A DNA stretch of 64,000 nucleotides from Marinobacterium sediminicola (GTDB lineage: Bacteria > Pseudomonadota > Gammaproteobacteria > Pseudomonadales > Balneatricaceae), in contig NZ_CP092123.1 of assembly GCF_022343685.1 (NCBI RefSeq), positions 1,984,001 through 2,048,000 on the forward strand, read 5' to 3'. The notes beneath the pieces were generated by a model. It was not told where the DNA came from and did no database searches. It worked only from the letters and a program-made list of their open reading frames with translations. Below, piece after piece: positions 54,162 to 62,412 of this stretch (within the stretch, counting starts at the first letter, position 1; each line of letters starts with the position of its first letter). The position numbers and the translations under genes were made by a program.

Positions 54162-55080
54162 CAACCTCAGCCAGCAGCCTTGCAACCAAACGTTCACCTT
54201 CATGCCCAGACAGGTCACTTGCCGAGCGAACACGATGCGCTACCACGGCCCCCAGCACAGCCTGTACATCTTCGGGAACCACATGGTCACGCCCTGCCAG
54301 CCAGGCCCAGCAGCGTGCGCAACGCAGCAAAGCCAAGCCGCCCCGGGGCGACACACCATAGCTGAACTCTTCGGACTCACGGGTGTATTGCAGCAATCGT
54401 TGAACATAGTCGATCAGACTTGCCGAGGCGTGCACCTGACGACAGCCCTCCTGCACCTGTTTCAGCTGCGGGGGCGTCAAACACTGTTCCAGCTGCTGTG
54501 CGCGCTCACGTGTACCACCGCCCGCCAAAAGCTCACGCTCCACTTCGGGCGCCGGATAACCCAGGGTGACACGCATCAAGAAACGATCCAGTTGGGATTC
54601 CGGTAGCGGAAATGTCCCGAACTGGCTGGAAGGGTTCTGAGTGGCGATCACGAAAAAAGGCCTGGGCAGGGTGTAAGACTCTCCCTCCACGCTGACCTGC
54701 CCTTCCTCCATTGCTTCCAGTAGGGCAGACTGCGTCTTCGGTGTTGCACGATTGATTTCGTCGGCCAGCAGCAGCTGGGTGAACACCGGACCCGGGTGGA
54801 AGCGGAATTGACTCTCTCGAGGTTCGAAAATGGATACACCGATGATGTCGGCCGGCAGCATATCACTGGTGAACTGAATACGTTTGTCATCCAGGCCCAG
54901 CACTCGGGCCAGCGCGTGAGCAAGCGTCGTCTTCCCCATGCCGGGCAAATCCTCGATCAGCAGATGCCCCTCGGCCAACAGGCAGGTCAGCGCCAGCCTT
55001 ACCTGCCGCTCCTTGCCCAGAAGCACTGATGACAGCGATTTCAGTGCTTGATCAATATGTGTCCTTAGTGTTTCAACCAC
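54145..55080 (-). CDS. MoxR-family AAA+ ATPase
   Basis: A 311-residue AAA+ protein thought to act as a chaperone for metal or cofactor insertion or for complex assembly. Walker A LIEDLPGMGKTTLAHALAR, Walker B LLLADEINRATPKTQSALLEAMEEGQV, sensor FFVIATQNP and PLPESQLDRFLMRV are present. The GTG at 55080 is eight bases from AGGAGG; a GTG at 55086 is too close. It overlaps the DUF58 gene and precedes tgpA, a common bacterial arrangement. Confidence 0.93.
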   Translation of the reverse strand: MVETLRTHIDQALKSLSSVLLGKERQVRLALTCLLAEGHLLIEDLPGMGKTTLAHALARVLGLDDKRIQFTSDMLPADIIGVSIFEPRESQFRFHPGPVFTQLLLADEINRATPKTQSALLEAMEEGQVSVEGESYTLPRPFFVIATQNPSSQFGTFPLPESQLDRFLMRVTLGYPAPEVERELLAGGGTRERAQQLEQCLTPPQLKQVQEGCRQVHASASLIDYVQRLLQYTRESEEFSYGVSPRGGLALLRCARCWAWLAGRDHVVPEDVQAVLGAVVAHRVRSASDLSGHEGERLVARLLAEVDVIGH

Positions 55081-55119
55081 AACCACGCCCTCCTAATGTG
55101 GTCGCAAGTCTAACAGCGC

Positions 55120-56085
55120 TCAGTCATTCGTCTCCAGTGCCCGGATCAAGAGATTAGCGCTCTCTACCGCTGCCAGAATCCCCTGACCACACACCCAGTC
55201 ACCACATACCGCCAGACTGCCGCAAGAAGAAACCGGCCTTATTTTCTGGCTCGACTCAACGTTGGAATAGAGCCACCTATGCACACGCAGAGCGTCTGGC
55301 TTCACGGATTCTCCCAGCAGTGCCGAAAGCGCCCCGATCAACTGCTGGCCCACCCAACCAGGGTCGGCATCCACATATTGCTCCGACCATCGAGTATTGG
55401 CCTGCAGCTGCCAAATTTCACCTGAGCGACCGGGCTTGCTACTGTCACGACAGATACGCGCCAGTATCGGATGGTCACCTTCAAGCACATCCACTTCAGC
55501 CAGCTTGACTGGCCTTTCAGGCAGTTCCAGCAGCGACACCCAGGATGGCGTCATGCGTGCACTCGAGGCTGCTCGCTGCAACGGGTCAGAAGCCGCCAGT
55601 AATGGCACCGCCTGAGGAGCCGGCACGGCGAGTACAACACGCGTATAGGGTCCTTTTGTCTCACCCGCCTCTGTATGTAGCCACCAGCCACCCTGATTAT
55701 GTTCTTCTAGAGCAACGATGCGCGTTTCAGTGTATAGCGGCACACCTTCCAACAAAGCACGCGTCAACGAACTGGCACGCGGCATTGGCACCCAGCCTTC
55801 CTCTTCTGCACAGGTCATCAATTTCATATCTGATCGTTTGTGAGGCCATTGCTCCAACGGCAGCTGTGCCCTCGCATCGAGCAGGTGCATGGCTGCCTTG
55901 GAATCGATCAGGGCAGCACCCAGATCTGCCGACGCACCACCCAAACGTGCTGCAGCAAGCCGGCCACCGGTTCCGCGGCTTTTTTCGAAGACCTCTGGCA
56001 TCCCCCCCCGGTCAGCCAACTGACGCGCTACCAGACACCCGGCAAGCCCGGCACCGATCACTGCAATTCGTTCGTCCGCGAACAT
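55120..56085 (-). CDS. FAD/NAD(P)-dependent oxidoreductase (renalase-like)
   Basis: A 321-residue flavoprotein starting MFADERIAVIGAGLAGCLVARQLADRG (GxGxxG), then FEKSRGTGGRLAAARLGG and a C-terminal FAD segment (VCGDWVCGQGILAAVESANLL). This layout fits bacterial renalase-like and amine-oxidase-like proteins of the NAD(P)/FAD family. The ATG at 56085 has GGGAG six bases upstream. It lies 39 bp before the MoxR gene start in opposite positions on the same strand; the substrate is unknown. Confidence 0.85.
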   Translation of the reverse strand: MFADERIAVIGAGLAGCLVARQLADRGGMPEVFEKSRGTGGRLAAARLGGASADLGAALIDSKAAMHLLDARAQLPLEQWPHKRSDMKLMTCAEEEGWVPMPRASSLTRALLEGVPLYTETRIVALEEHNQGGWWLHTEAGETKGPYTRVVLAVPAPQAVPLLAASDPLQRAASSARMTPSWVSLLELPERPVKLAEVDVLEGDHPILARICRDSSKPGRSGEIWQLQANTRWSEQYVDADPGWVGQQLIGALSALLGESVKPDALRVHRWLYSNVESSQKIRPVSSCGSLAVCGDWVCGQGILAAVESANLLIRALETND

Positions 56086-56320
56086 CGTGTTCTCCCGTCC
56101 AAATTTCGCAATTACGCATTTTTTACAAGGTGGGATCACTCACGGGCAGGTTTCAGGTTGCACCCTTGGGACACGACCGTTAGCATGTCTCTCAAACCAA
56201 CCGGGAGCCCTGCCAAGCTGCCCTGTTACCGGCTCATTGAGCCCTGTGTCATCACTGGCAGGGGCCATGTCACTGGTAGCCTGAGCATCGAAGCATCTCC
56301 TTGCAACCAGGAGACACCTG

Positions 56321-56803
56321 ATGCAGATCGCCGAAAAAACCGTCGTATCGATTCACTACACACTGACCAATGCCGAAGGCAACGTACTGGACAGCTCCAA
56401 TGGTCAGGAGCCTCTGGCTTACCTGCAGGGTGCCAGCAACATCATTCCTGGTCTGGAAAATGCGCTGGTCGGAAAATCCGTTGGTGACAGCCTGAAAGTG
56501 ACCGTTGAGCCTGAAGAAGGTTACGGCCCGGTGCGTGAAGAACTGGTTCAGGACGTTGACCGCAGCGCCTTCACCGGTATCGATGACATCCAGATCGGCA
56601 TGCAGTTCATGGCGCAGACTCCCTGGGGCGAGCAGCCGGTTACTGTAGTAAAGGTCGAAGGAGACAGTATCACTTTGGACGGCAACCACCCGTTGGCCGG
56701 TCAGACCCTGACCTTCGACGTTGAAGTTGTTGAAGTACGTGATGCTACCGAGGAAGAACTCGAGCACGGTCATGCTCACGGTGCGGGTGGCCATCACCAC
56801 TAA
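56321..56803 (+). CDS. slyD: FKBP-type peptidyl-prolyl isomerase SlyD
   Basis: A 160-residue proline isomerase, chaperone and metal-binding protein. FKBP halves (MQIAEKTVVSIHYTLTNAEGNVLDSS, LQGASNIIPGLENALVGKSVGD) flank the insert-in-flap domain (VEPEEGYGPVREELVQDVDRSAF). The C-terminus is His-rich (EHGHAHGAGGHHH), consistent with nickel binding, though shorter than in E. coli. AGGAG precedes the ATG. A strong terminator follows. Confidence 0.94.
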   Translation: MQIAEKTVVSIHYTLTNAEGNVLDSSNGQEPLAYLQGASNIIPGLENALVGKSVGDSLKVTVEPEEGYGPVREELVQDVDRSAFTGIDDIQIGMQFMAQTPWGEQPVTVVKVEGDSITLDGNHPLAGQTLTFDVEVVEVRDATEEELEHGHAHGAGGHHH

Positions 56804-56849
56804 GCCGTAACCTCGGCGGCAGAATGTCGCTGCGGCTGTGACGCATCAA

Positions 56850-56884
56850 AAAAATCCGGCCCTGTATCAGGAGCCGGATTTTTT
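56850..56884. terminator. Bidirectional intrinsic terminator between slyD and amtB
   Basis: Long stem (AAAAATCCGGC..CCTG / CAGG..GCCGGATTTTT) with an A bulge, flanked by A and T runs so it can work on both strands. Confidence 0.88.
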
Positions 56885-56897
56885 GTTTGACCACTGA

Positions 56898-56921
56898 GCC
56901 TCCTGCCTGCGGACAGGAGGC
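56898..56921 (-). terminator. Second hairpin downstream of amtB
   Basis: Eight-bp stem GCCTCCTG / CAGGAGGC next to the amtB stop; no T run of its own. Confidence 0.5.
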
Positions 56922-56930
56922 ACTTCGCAT

Positions 56931-58142
56931 TCAGCGATCGTCGGAAGTCGCTTCAATACGGTGAATGCTCAAATCCGCACCGTTGTACTCGTCTTCCGCG
57001 TCCAGTCTCAGCCCAACGAGCTTCTTGATCAGGCCATACACGATCACACCACCGACAAGGGCAATGATCACCCCCAGTGCAGTACCCAACAACTGTGACA
57101 TGAAGCTGACACCACCCAGGCCTCCCAGCGCTTCACTGCCGAAAATACCGGCAGCAATACCGCCCCAAACGCCACAGAGCCCGTGCAGCGGCCACACACC
57201 CAGCACATCATCGATTTTCCAGCGGTTCTGTACCAGGGTGAACGTCCAGACAAACAGGACACCAGCCACAGCACCTACCAGCAGGGAACCAAAGGGGTGC
57301 ATAACGTCGGAACCGGCACACACTGCCACCAGACCGGCCAGCGGGCCGTTGTGAATAAAGCCCGGGTCATTTCGACCGGCAATCAGCGCACTGATGATAC
57401 CTCCCACCATGGCCATCAGACTGTTCACGGCTACCAGCCCCGAGATGCCATCAAGTGTCTGTGCGGACATCACGTTGAAACCGAACCAGCCAATGCAGAG
57501 AATCCAGGCGCCCAGGGCGAGGAAGGGAATGTTGGACGGCGGGAAAGCCACCAGCTTACCGCCTTTATAGCGACCATTACGGATACCCAGGAAGACAACG
57601 GCAACCAGTGCCAGCCATCCACCCACGCCATGCACCACAACGGAGCCGGCAAAGTCATGGAAAGGTGCACCAAACTGGTTCTCCAACCAGCTCTGAACCC
57701 CATAGTTGCCGTTCCAGGCAATACCTTCAAACAGCGGGTAGACCAGTCCAACGACCAAAGCAGAGGCTGTCAGAAACGGCCAGAAACGCCCTCGTTCCGC
57801 AATGCCGCCAGAGATGATCGCCGGGATGGCTGCAGCGAACGTCATCAGGAAGAAGAACTTGACCAGCTCGTATCCATTGCCTTCTGACAGCACCTCGGCA
57901 CTGTCATAGAAGGTGATGCCATACGCCAGCCAATAGCCGACGATCATGTAGGCCAACGCCGAAAAGCCGAAGTCACTCATGATCTTGGCCAAGGCGTTCA
58001 CCTGGTTCTTGCGGCGGACAGTACCGACCTCAAGAAAGGCAAATCCTGCATGCATGGCAAACACCATGATCGCCCCCAGCAGGATAAACATTGTATTCGC
58101 GCTCTGCGAGATTTCACTGATCGCACTGCTGATCGATTCCAC
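56931..58142 (-). CDS. amtB: Ammonium transporter
   Basis: Trimeric ammonium channel (403 residues, 11 helices). Conserved segments include MFAMHAGFAFLEVGTVRRKNQVN-like residues, DFAGSVVVHGVGGWLALVA (with the pore His of the twin-His pair), GWFGFN and VWPLHGLCGVWGGIAAGIFG. Start is GTG at 58142 with GGAGG seven bases upstream. The C-terminal tail is longer than in E. coli (EDEYNGADLSIHRIEATSDDR). No glnK or glnB gene lies next to it, unlike the usual glnK-amtB pair. Its upstream region has repeated GGCTGCACCA-like elements. Confidence 0.95.
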   Translation of the reverse strand: MESISSAISEISQSANTMFILLGAIMVFAMHAGFAFLEVGTVRRKNQVNALAKIMSDFGFSALAYMIVGYWLAYGITFYDSAEVLSEGNGYELVKFFFLMTFAAAIPAIISGGIAERGRFWPFLTASALVVGLVYPLFEGIAWNGNYGVQSWLENQFGAPFHDFAGSVVVHGVGGWLALVAVVFLGIRNGRYKGGKLVAFPPSNIPFLALGAWILCIGWFGFNVMSAQTLDGISGLVAVNSLMAMVGGIISALIAGRNDPGFIHNGPLAGLVAVCAGSDVMHPFGSLLVGAVAGVLFVWTFTLVQNRWKIDDVLGVWPLHGLCGVWGGIAAGIFGSEALGGLGGVSFMSQLLGTALGVIIALVGGVIVYGLIKKLVGLRLDAEDEYNGADLSIHRIEATSDDR

Positions 58143-58184
58143 GCTTTTCCCTCCGTAAAGGTTTCAGGTGCTCCAAAAAAGTGC

Positions 58185-58275
58185 GGCTGCACCAAAATAC
58201 AGCACTTTCACCATAGCACCTGCTGCTCAAAATGACGGAGCCCGCTTTGGTGCAGCCGTATTACGGGCCGCACCA
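58185..58275. repeat. Three GGCTGCACCA-like elements upstream of amtB
   Basis: GGCTGCACCA at 58185-58194, its complement TGGTGCAGCC at 58248-58257, and GGCCGCACCA at 58266-58275; the last two form an imperfect 28-bp palindrome. Resemble NtrC half-sites (TGCACCA/TGGTGCA), which would fit amtB, but spacing is atypical and I see no GG-N10-GC sigma-54 promoter. Confidence 0.4.
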
Positions 58276-58360
58276 GAATTGGGCATCACTTGGGCTGTAT
58301 CTTAAGCAGGATTCGTGCCAAATACGGAACAGACTGATGCGCAATCAGTAACAATCCGCT

Positions 58361-60502
58361 TTAACTGCCGTGTCGAATCTCGAAACAGCAGTGAATCTTG
58401 GCGTTGCGCTTGAAATCAGGATCAAGAGTTTGCGGGGTAATATCCTTGATATCGAAAGCCGACAAGGCCTCACGATCGATGACAAAACGCCGATAGTTGT
58501 TTGAAAAGATCAGCAGGCCATCCTTCCTCAACAGCTGCATGGCACCTTCGATCAGGCGCACATGATCACGCTGAACATCCAGTACATCCTGCATGCGCTT
58601 GGAATTGGAGAATGTCGGTGGATCCATGAAGATCAGGTCATAGCGCTCAGCATGCGGCTGTTCCAACCACTTGAAGCAATCAGATTGCACCAGCTTATGC
58701 CGCGCCTTGGGTAAGCCGTTCAATTCCATATTACGACGCGCCCATTCAAGGTAGGTTGCCGACATATCGACGCTGGTCGTGGTTGCTGCACCGCCCACGC
58801 CTGCATGCACACTGGCAGTGGCGGTATAACAGAAAAGATTGAGCACATCCTTGCCCTGGGCCAGCTGCTGCAAACGATGACGTACCGGACGATGATCCAG
58901 AAACAGGCCGGTGTCCAGGTAGTCATGCAGATTCACCTGCAGGCGGCAGCCATGCTCGATGATCTCCATAAAATGCCCAGTCTGGTCCTGACGTTCATAC
59001 TGCTGCTGCCCTTGCTGGCGCTTACGCTGCTTGAGAACGACACGCTCAGCCGGCAGCTCCAATACAACCGGTACCGCCTGCATCACATCCTGCAGTCGTG
59101 AGAAGGCTTTTACAGGATCAACCTTGGCCGGCGGCGCATACTCCTGCACGACTGCATGACCGGGATACACATCGATCGCCACGGCATATTCAGGCATGTC
59201 GGCATCATACACACGGTAACAGCTGATTTGTTCCCGTTTAACCCAGCGTGCCAGCTGCTTCAGATTTTTCTTCAAACGGTTAGCAAACATCTGCGCCTGC
59301 TCACTCAGCCCCGTTGCGGCCTCGGTCTCGGGAGCCTTCTGCTCGCTTTCGTCACGCTCATGCACCTTGAACAGCAACAACTTGCTATCAAGCGCGCCGT
59401 TAAACATGCGGTACTGCTTGTCAGCTCGCAGCTTCATCACCTTGCACAACTCCGGGTTGGCGGTGAAAACAGCCGCCTCCCAACCCGTGAAACCGACTCT
59501 CAGCCTGTCTCCCAACGTGCGATACAGGAACATCAGAGATGACGCTTCCCCCAGACGTTCCCCGTAGGGCGGATTGGTCACCAACAAACCGGGCACATCA
59601 TTGCCCGGTGACACCAACTGCTCCAGAGGGCGCCGTACAAACCGGATGTAATCGGCTACACCCGCACGCCTGGCATTCTCACGAGCACGCTCCAGTACCG
59701 TCTCATCGGCATCAAAGCCGAAATAGACCGCCAACAGATCCGCCAATCCCTGCTCTCTGCGCTCTCGGGCCTCTTCCAGCAAGGCAGTCCACACTCGTCC
59801 GTCGTGACCCAGCCAGCGGCTGAAGCCGAAACGCTGGCGGAACAGACCCGGTGCAATATCCGCGGCCATAAGCGCAGCTTCAATCAGCAAAGTACCCGAA
59901 CCACACATGGGATCGACCAAGGGGGCTTCGCTGCTGGCGAAAGGCCAGCCTGATCTGGCCAAAACAGCCGCTGCCAGGTTTTCCTTCATCGGAGCCGCAC
60001 CGGCTTTAAGACGATAGCCACGTCGATGCAAACTTTCGCCGGACAGGTCAAGTGCAACCACGGCCTTACCTCGATGCAGGTGCACATTGATCCGAAGATC
60101 AGGCTGATTCCGTTCAACCGTAGGGCGCTGTCCCGTCGCAGTGCGAATCTGGTCCACGATCGCATCCTTGACCTTGAGCGCGCCAAAATGGGTGTTGTTG
60201 ATGGCTCGGGAACGGCCGTTAAAGTCAACAGTCAAAGTGCCTGAAGGCCGCAGGTGTGCCAACCAGTCCACCTGCTGCACCAGCGCATAAAGTGCATCGG
60301 CTTCCTCAACATCACCCTCTGCTACCGGCATCAGCACACGGTTTCCCAATCGAGACCAGAGACAGATACGGTAGGCAAGCTCCAGCTCACCCTCGGTGTA
60401 GACACCGGCTACCGTCTGACGGGTATTTTGCCCGCCAAGGCGCTCGATCTCATCCTGAAGGAGATTCTCCAGACCTTTGGGGCAGGTAATAAACAATTTC
60501 AT
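58361..60502 (-). CDS. rlmL: 23S rRNA methyltransferase RlmKL (G2445/G2069)
   Basis: Bifunctional 713-residue enzyme: N-terminal THUMP domain (about 45-155) with an N2-G2445 methyltransferase core (VDPMCGSGTLLIEAALMA, LLVTNPPYGERLG) and a C-terminal m7G2069 methyltransferase (DVLNLFCYTATASVHAGVGGAATTTSVDMS, DLIFMDPPTFSNSKRM). Length agrees with E. coli RlmKL (702). The ATG at 60502 begins MKLFITCPKGLENLL, the family start; GGAG is about 12 bases away. It diverges from rmf. Confidence 0.95.
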   Translation of the reverse strand: MKLFITCPKGLENLLQDEIERLGGQNTRQTVAGVYTEGELELAYRICLWSRLGNRVLMPVAEGDVEEADALYALVQQVDWLAHLRPSGTLTVDFNGRSRAINNTHFGALKVKDAIVDQIRTATGQRPTVERNQPDLRINVHLHRGKAVVALDLSGESLHRRGYRLKAGAAPMKENLAAAVLARSGWPFASSEAPLVDPMCGSGTLLIEAALMAADIAPGLFRQRFGFSRWLGHDGRVWTALLEEARERREQGLADLLAVYFGFDADETVLERARENARRAGVADYIRFVRRPLEQLVSPGNDVPGLLVTNPPYGERLGEASSLMFLYRTLGDRLRVGFTGWEAAVFTANPELCKVMKLRADKQYRMFNGALDSKLLLFKVHERDESEQKAPETEAATGLSEQAQMFANRLKKNLKQLARWVKREQISCYRVYDADMPEYAVAIDVYPGHAVVQEYAPPAKVDPVKAFSRLQDVMQAVPVVLELPAERVVLKQRKRQQGQQQYERQDQTGHFMEIIEHGCRLQVNLHDYLDTGLFLDHRPVRHRLQQLAQGKDVLNLFCYTATASVHAGVGGAATTTSVDMSATYLEWARRNMELNGLPKARHKLVQSDCFKWLEQPHAERYDLIFMDPPTFSNSKRMQDVLDVQRDHVRLIEGAMQLLRKDGLLIFSNNYRRFVIDREALSAFDIKDITPQTLDPDFKRNAKIHCCFEIRHGS

Positions 60503-60816
60503 GAGGCAGGAAGACTCCGATACTGGAACACCTGGCAATACAGTGCCATGACTGGATTGCAAGGTGAAAAAAATTCAACGCCATCGCACACAAGGCGATC
60601 GACCAATAAGCCATTGTTTCACAATGAAATGCTGCAGATGCGCTCGGACAAACTTTATGACACTTGTGTAACAGTATAGTTTTTTTAAATCGCCACAGCC
60701 TGCGTTTTCAGTTATCAATGAGGGGTGACGTCACAGAGAAACGATAGAACAGCGCATCCCCATCGACAGCAGTTCAACCGACGGGGAGAGTATAATCAGA
60801 ATATGTGAGGCGCAAT
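60503..60816. other. Divergent region between rlmL and rmf
   Basis: 314 bp with several AT-rich blocks (TATAGTTTTTTTAAAT near 60675), a TGACGTCA palindrome near 60726 and a TATAAT box just before rmf. No gene seen. Confidence 0.55.
60791..60796 (+). promoter_or_regulatory. Candidate -10 box for rmf
   Basis: Perfect TATAAT 20 bp before the rmf start codon, which would give a very short leader. The -35 region is poor, as is common for stationary-phase promoters. Confidence 0.35.
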
Positions 60817-61023
60817 ATGAAGAAACAGAAACGGGATCGTACATCTACTCTGTTTAATCGTGGATTCATGGCTGGCATCAACGGGCGATCCCGTGAAGAA
60901 TGCCCAGTCCAGACAGTTGAACTGCGCAGTCACTGGATGAGTGGCTGGCGCGAAGGACGTGAAGCGCATTGGGGTGGAATGTCCGGTGTTTCTGCAATTC
61001 AGGCCAACCCTTCATTACATTGA
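60817..61023 (+). CDS. rmf: Ribosome modulation factor
   Basis: Small basic protein (68 residues) that binds 70S ribosomes in stationary phase and promotes inactive 100S dimers. MKKQKRDRTSTLFNRGFMAGINGRS and CPVQTVELRSHWMSGWREGREAHW are diagnostic. The ATG at 60817 has GAGG six bases upstream and is preferred over one at 60805. A terminator follows. Regulation by growth phase is expected from the family. Confidence 0.95.
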   Translation: MKKQKRDRTSTLFNRGFMAGINGRSREECPVQTVELRSHWMSGWREGREAHWGGMSGVSAIQANPSLH

Positions 61024-61046
61024 TAACACATCCCTTTTACTGATCG

Positions 61047-61069
61047 ACAGGCTCCCAAAAGGAGCCTGT
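61047..61069 (+). terminator. Intrinsic terminator after rmf
   Basis: Nine-bp stem ACAGGCTCC / GGAGCCTGT with a short A-rich loop and a following CTTCGTTT; may also end pyrD transcripts. Confidence 0.75.
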
Positions 61070-61082
61070 CTTCGTTTCTGCG

Positions 61083-62114
61083 TCAGGATTGCTGCTTCAG
61101 TTCAGCGATCGCCGCAACAGCATCACGGACCAAAGACGGCCCCCGGTAGATGAAACCGGTGTAGATCTGCACCAGGCTAGCGCCCGCCTCGATCTTCTCG
61201 GCTGCATCAAATCCTTCGGTAATACCTCCGACACCGATGATTGGCAGCGCACCATCCAGATGCTCTGCCAAAGAGCGGATGGTTGCTGTCGAGCGATTAC
61301 GTACCGGCGCACCACTGAGCCCACCCGCTTCTTCCGATACGGGACTGTCCTCGACTCCCTCGCGCGAGAGCGTGGTGTTGGTTGCGATTACCCCGTCAAT
61401 TTCGTAGGTCTTAAGCGACCCTGCCACCAGTCCGAGCTCTTCATCCGTCATATCGGGTGCGATTTTGACTGCAATCGGAACATAGCGCCCATGCAGGCTT
61501 GCCAGCTTGGCCTGTTCGGTTTTCAGGGCATCAAGCAGACTGTTCAGCGATTCACCGAACTGGAGCGTCCGCAGTCCCGGCGTATTCGGCGATGAAACAT
61601 TAACCGTAATATAACTGGCACGAGCATAAACCTTGCGCAGGCAAAGCAGGTAATCAAGGTGTGCCTGCTCGTTGGGGGTATCCTTGTTCTTGCCGATGTT
61701 AATTCCGAGAACACCCTGATAGCTGCTGCGATCAAGGTTCTTCAGCAACTGATCCACACCCGCATTATTGAACCCCATACGATTGATGATCGCCTGATGT
61801 TCCGGAATACGGAACAGCCGTGGCTTAGGGTTGCCGGACTGCGGGCGAGGCGTAACCGTACCAACCTCCACGAAGCCGAACCCCATGGCCGCCAGACCAT
61901 CAACGGCGGTGCCATTTTTGTCCAAGCCGGCAGCAAGGCCGACAGGGTTGGGAAAACGAATACCCATCACCTTGGTCGGCAGCGAGGGTGTACCCGCTCC
62001 CAAAAGCTTGTGCAGCCCCACATTGGCGGCAAAGTTCATGCTGCCCAGTGCCAGCTCATGCGAGGTTTCGGCATCCAGCCTGAACATTAGTGCGCGTGCA
62101 AGATCGTATAGCAT
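61083..62114 (-). CDS. pyrD: Dihydroorotate dehydrogenase (quinone)
   Basis: Class 2 membrane-associated FMN enzyme (343 residues) of pyrimidine synthesis that reduces quinone. The N-terminal amphipathic helices ([23 protein letters not shown]) anchor it; motifs include [55 protein letters not shown] (catalytic Ser) and [27 protein letters not shown]. The ATG at 62114 is preferred over a GTG at 62123. Upstream lies the DUF2835 gene, 67 bp away on the same strand. Confidence 0.96.
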   Translation of the reverse strand: MLYDLARALMFRLDAETSHELALGSMNFAANVGLHKLLGAGTPSLPTKVMGIRFPNPVGLAAGLDKNGTAVDGLAAMGFGFVEVGTVTPRPQSGNPKPRLFRIPEHQAIINRMGFNNAGVDQLLKNLDRSSYQGVLGINIGKNKDTPNEQAHLDYLLCLRKVYARASYITVNVSSPNTPGLRTLQFGESLNSLLDALKTEQAKLASLHGRYVPIAVKIAPDMTDEELGLVAGSLKTYEIDGVIATNTTLSREGVEDSPVSEEAGGLSGAPVRNRSTATIRSLAEHLDGALPIIGVGGITEGFDAAEKIEAGASLVQIYTGFIYRGPSLVRDAVAAIAELKQQS

Positions 62115-62181
62115 GATGTTCACTGATGGTTAATTTTCGGATGCGCGCATTATAGGCGAGCCAGCCTATTATGAACACAGC

Positions 62182-62403
62182 TCAACTCAAACGCTGAATA
62201 TCCTGAAATTTGCCATCGGCAGTGAAACGGATGCGAAAACAGCCCCTGATGCCATCATGCAACACCCAGGGACGCAGAATATTGGCAGGAAAATGTACCC
62301 GGCGCCCGTCACGGGCGCGGGTTGAAACCATGCAAGAATGCCCTCGATAAAGCTTCAGGTATTCATCGCTGCTGATCCTGAGATCAACGATTATTTCGTT
62401 CAT
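62182..62403 (-). CDS. DUF2835 family protein
   Basis: A 73-residue conserved gammaproteobacterial protein of unknown function. IVDLRISSDEYLKLYRG, ARDGRRVHFPANILRPWV and GIRGCFRIRF are the family's conserved core, probably a small beta barrel. It starts 9 bp after the NAD-GDH stop and is likely co-transcribed with gdhB. Confidence 0.88.
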   Translation of the reverse strand: MNEIIVDLRISSDEYLKLYRGHSCMVSTRARDGRRVHFPANILRPWVLHDGIRGCFRIRFTADGKFQDIQRLS

Positions 62404-62412
62404 ACAACATTG

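Noticed and set aside
58143-58300. Sigma-54 promoter for amtB
   Set aside because: No GG-N10-GC arrangement in the right orientation could be found near the start.
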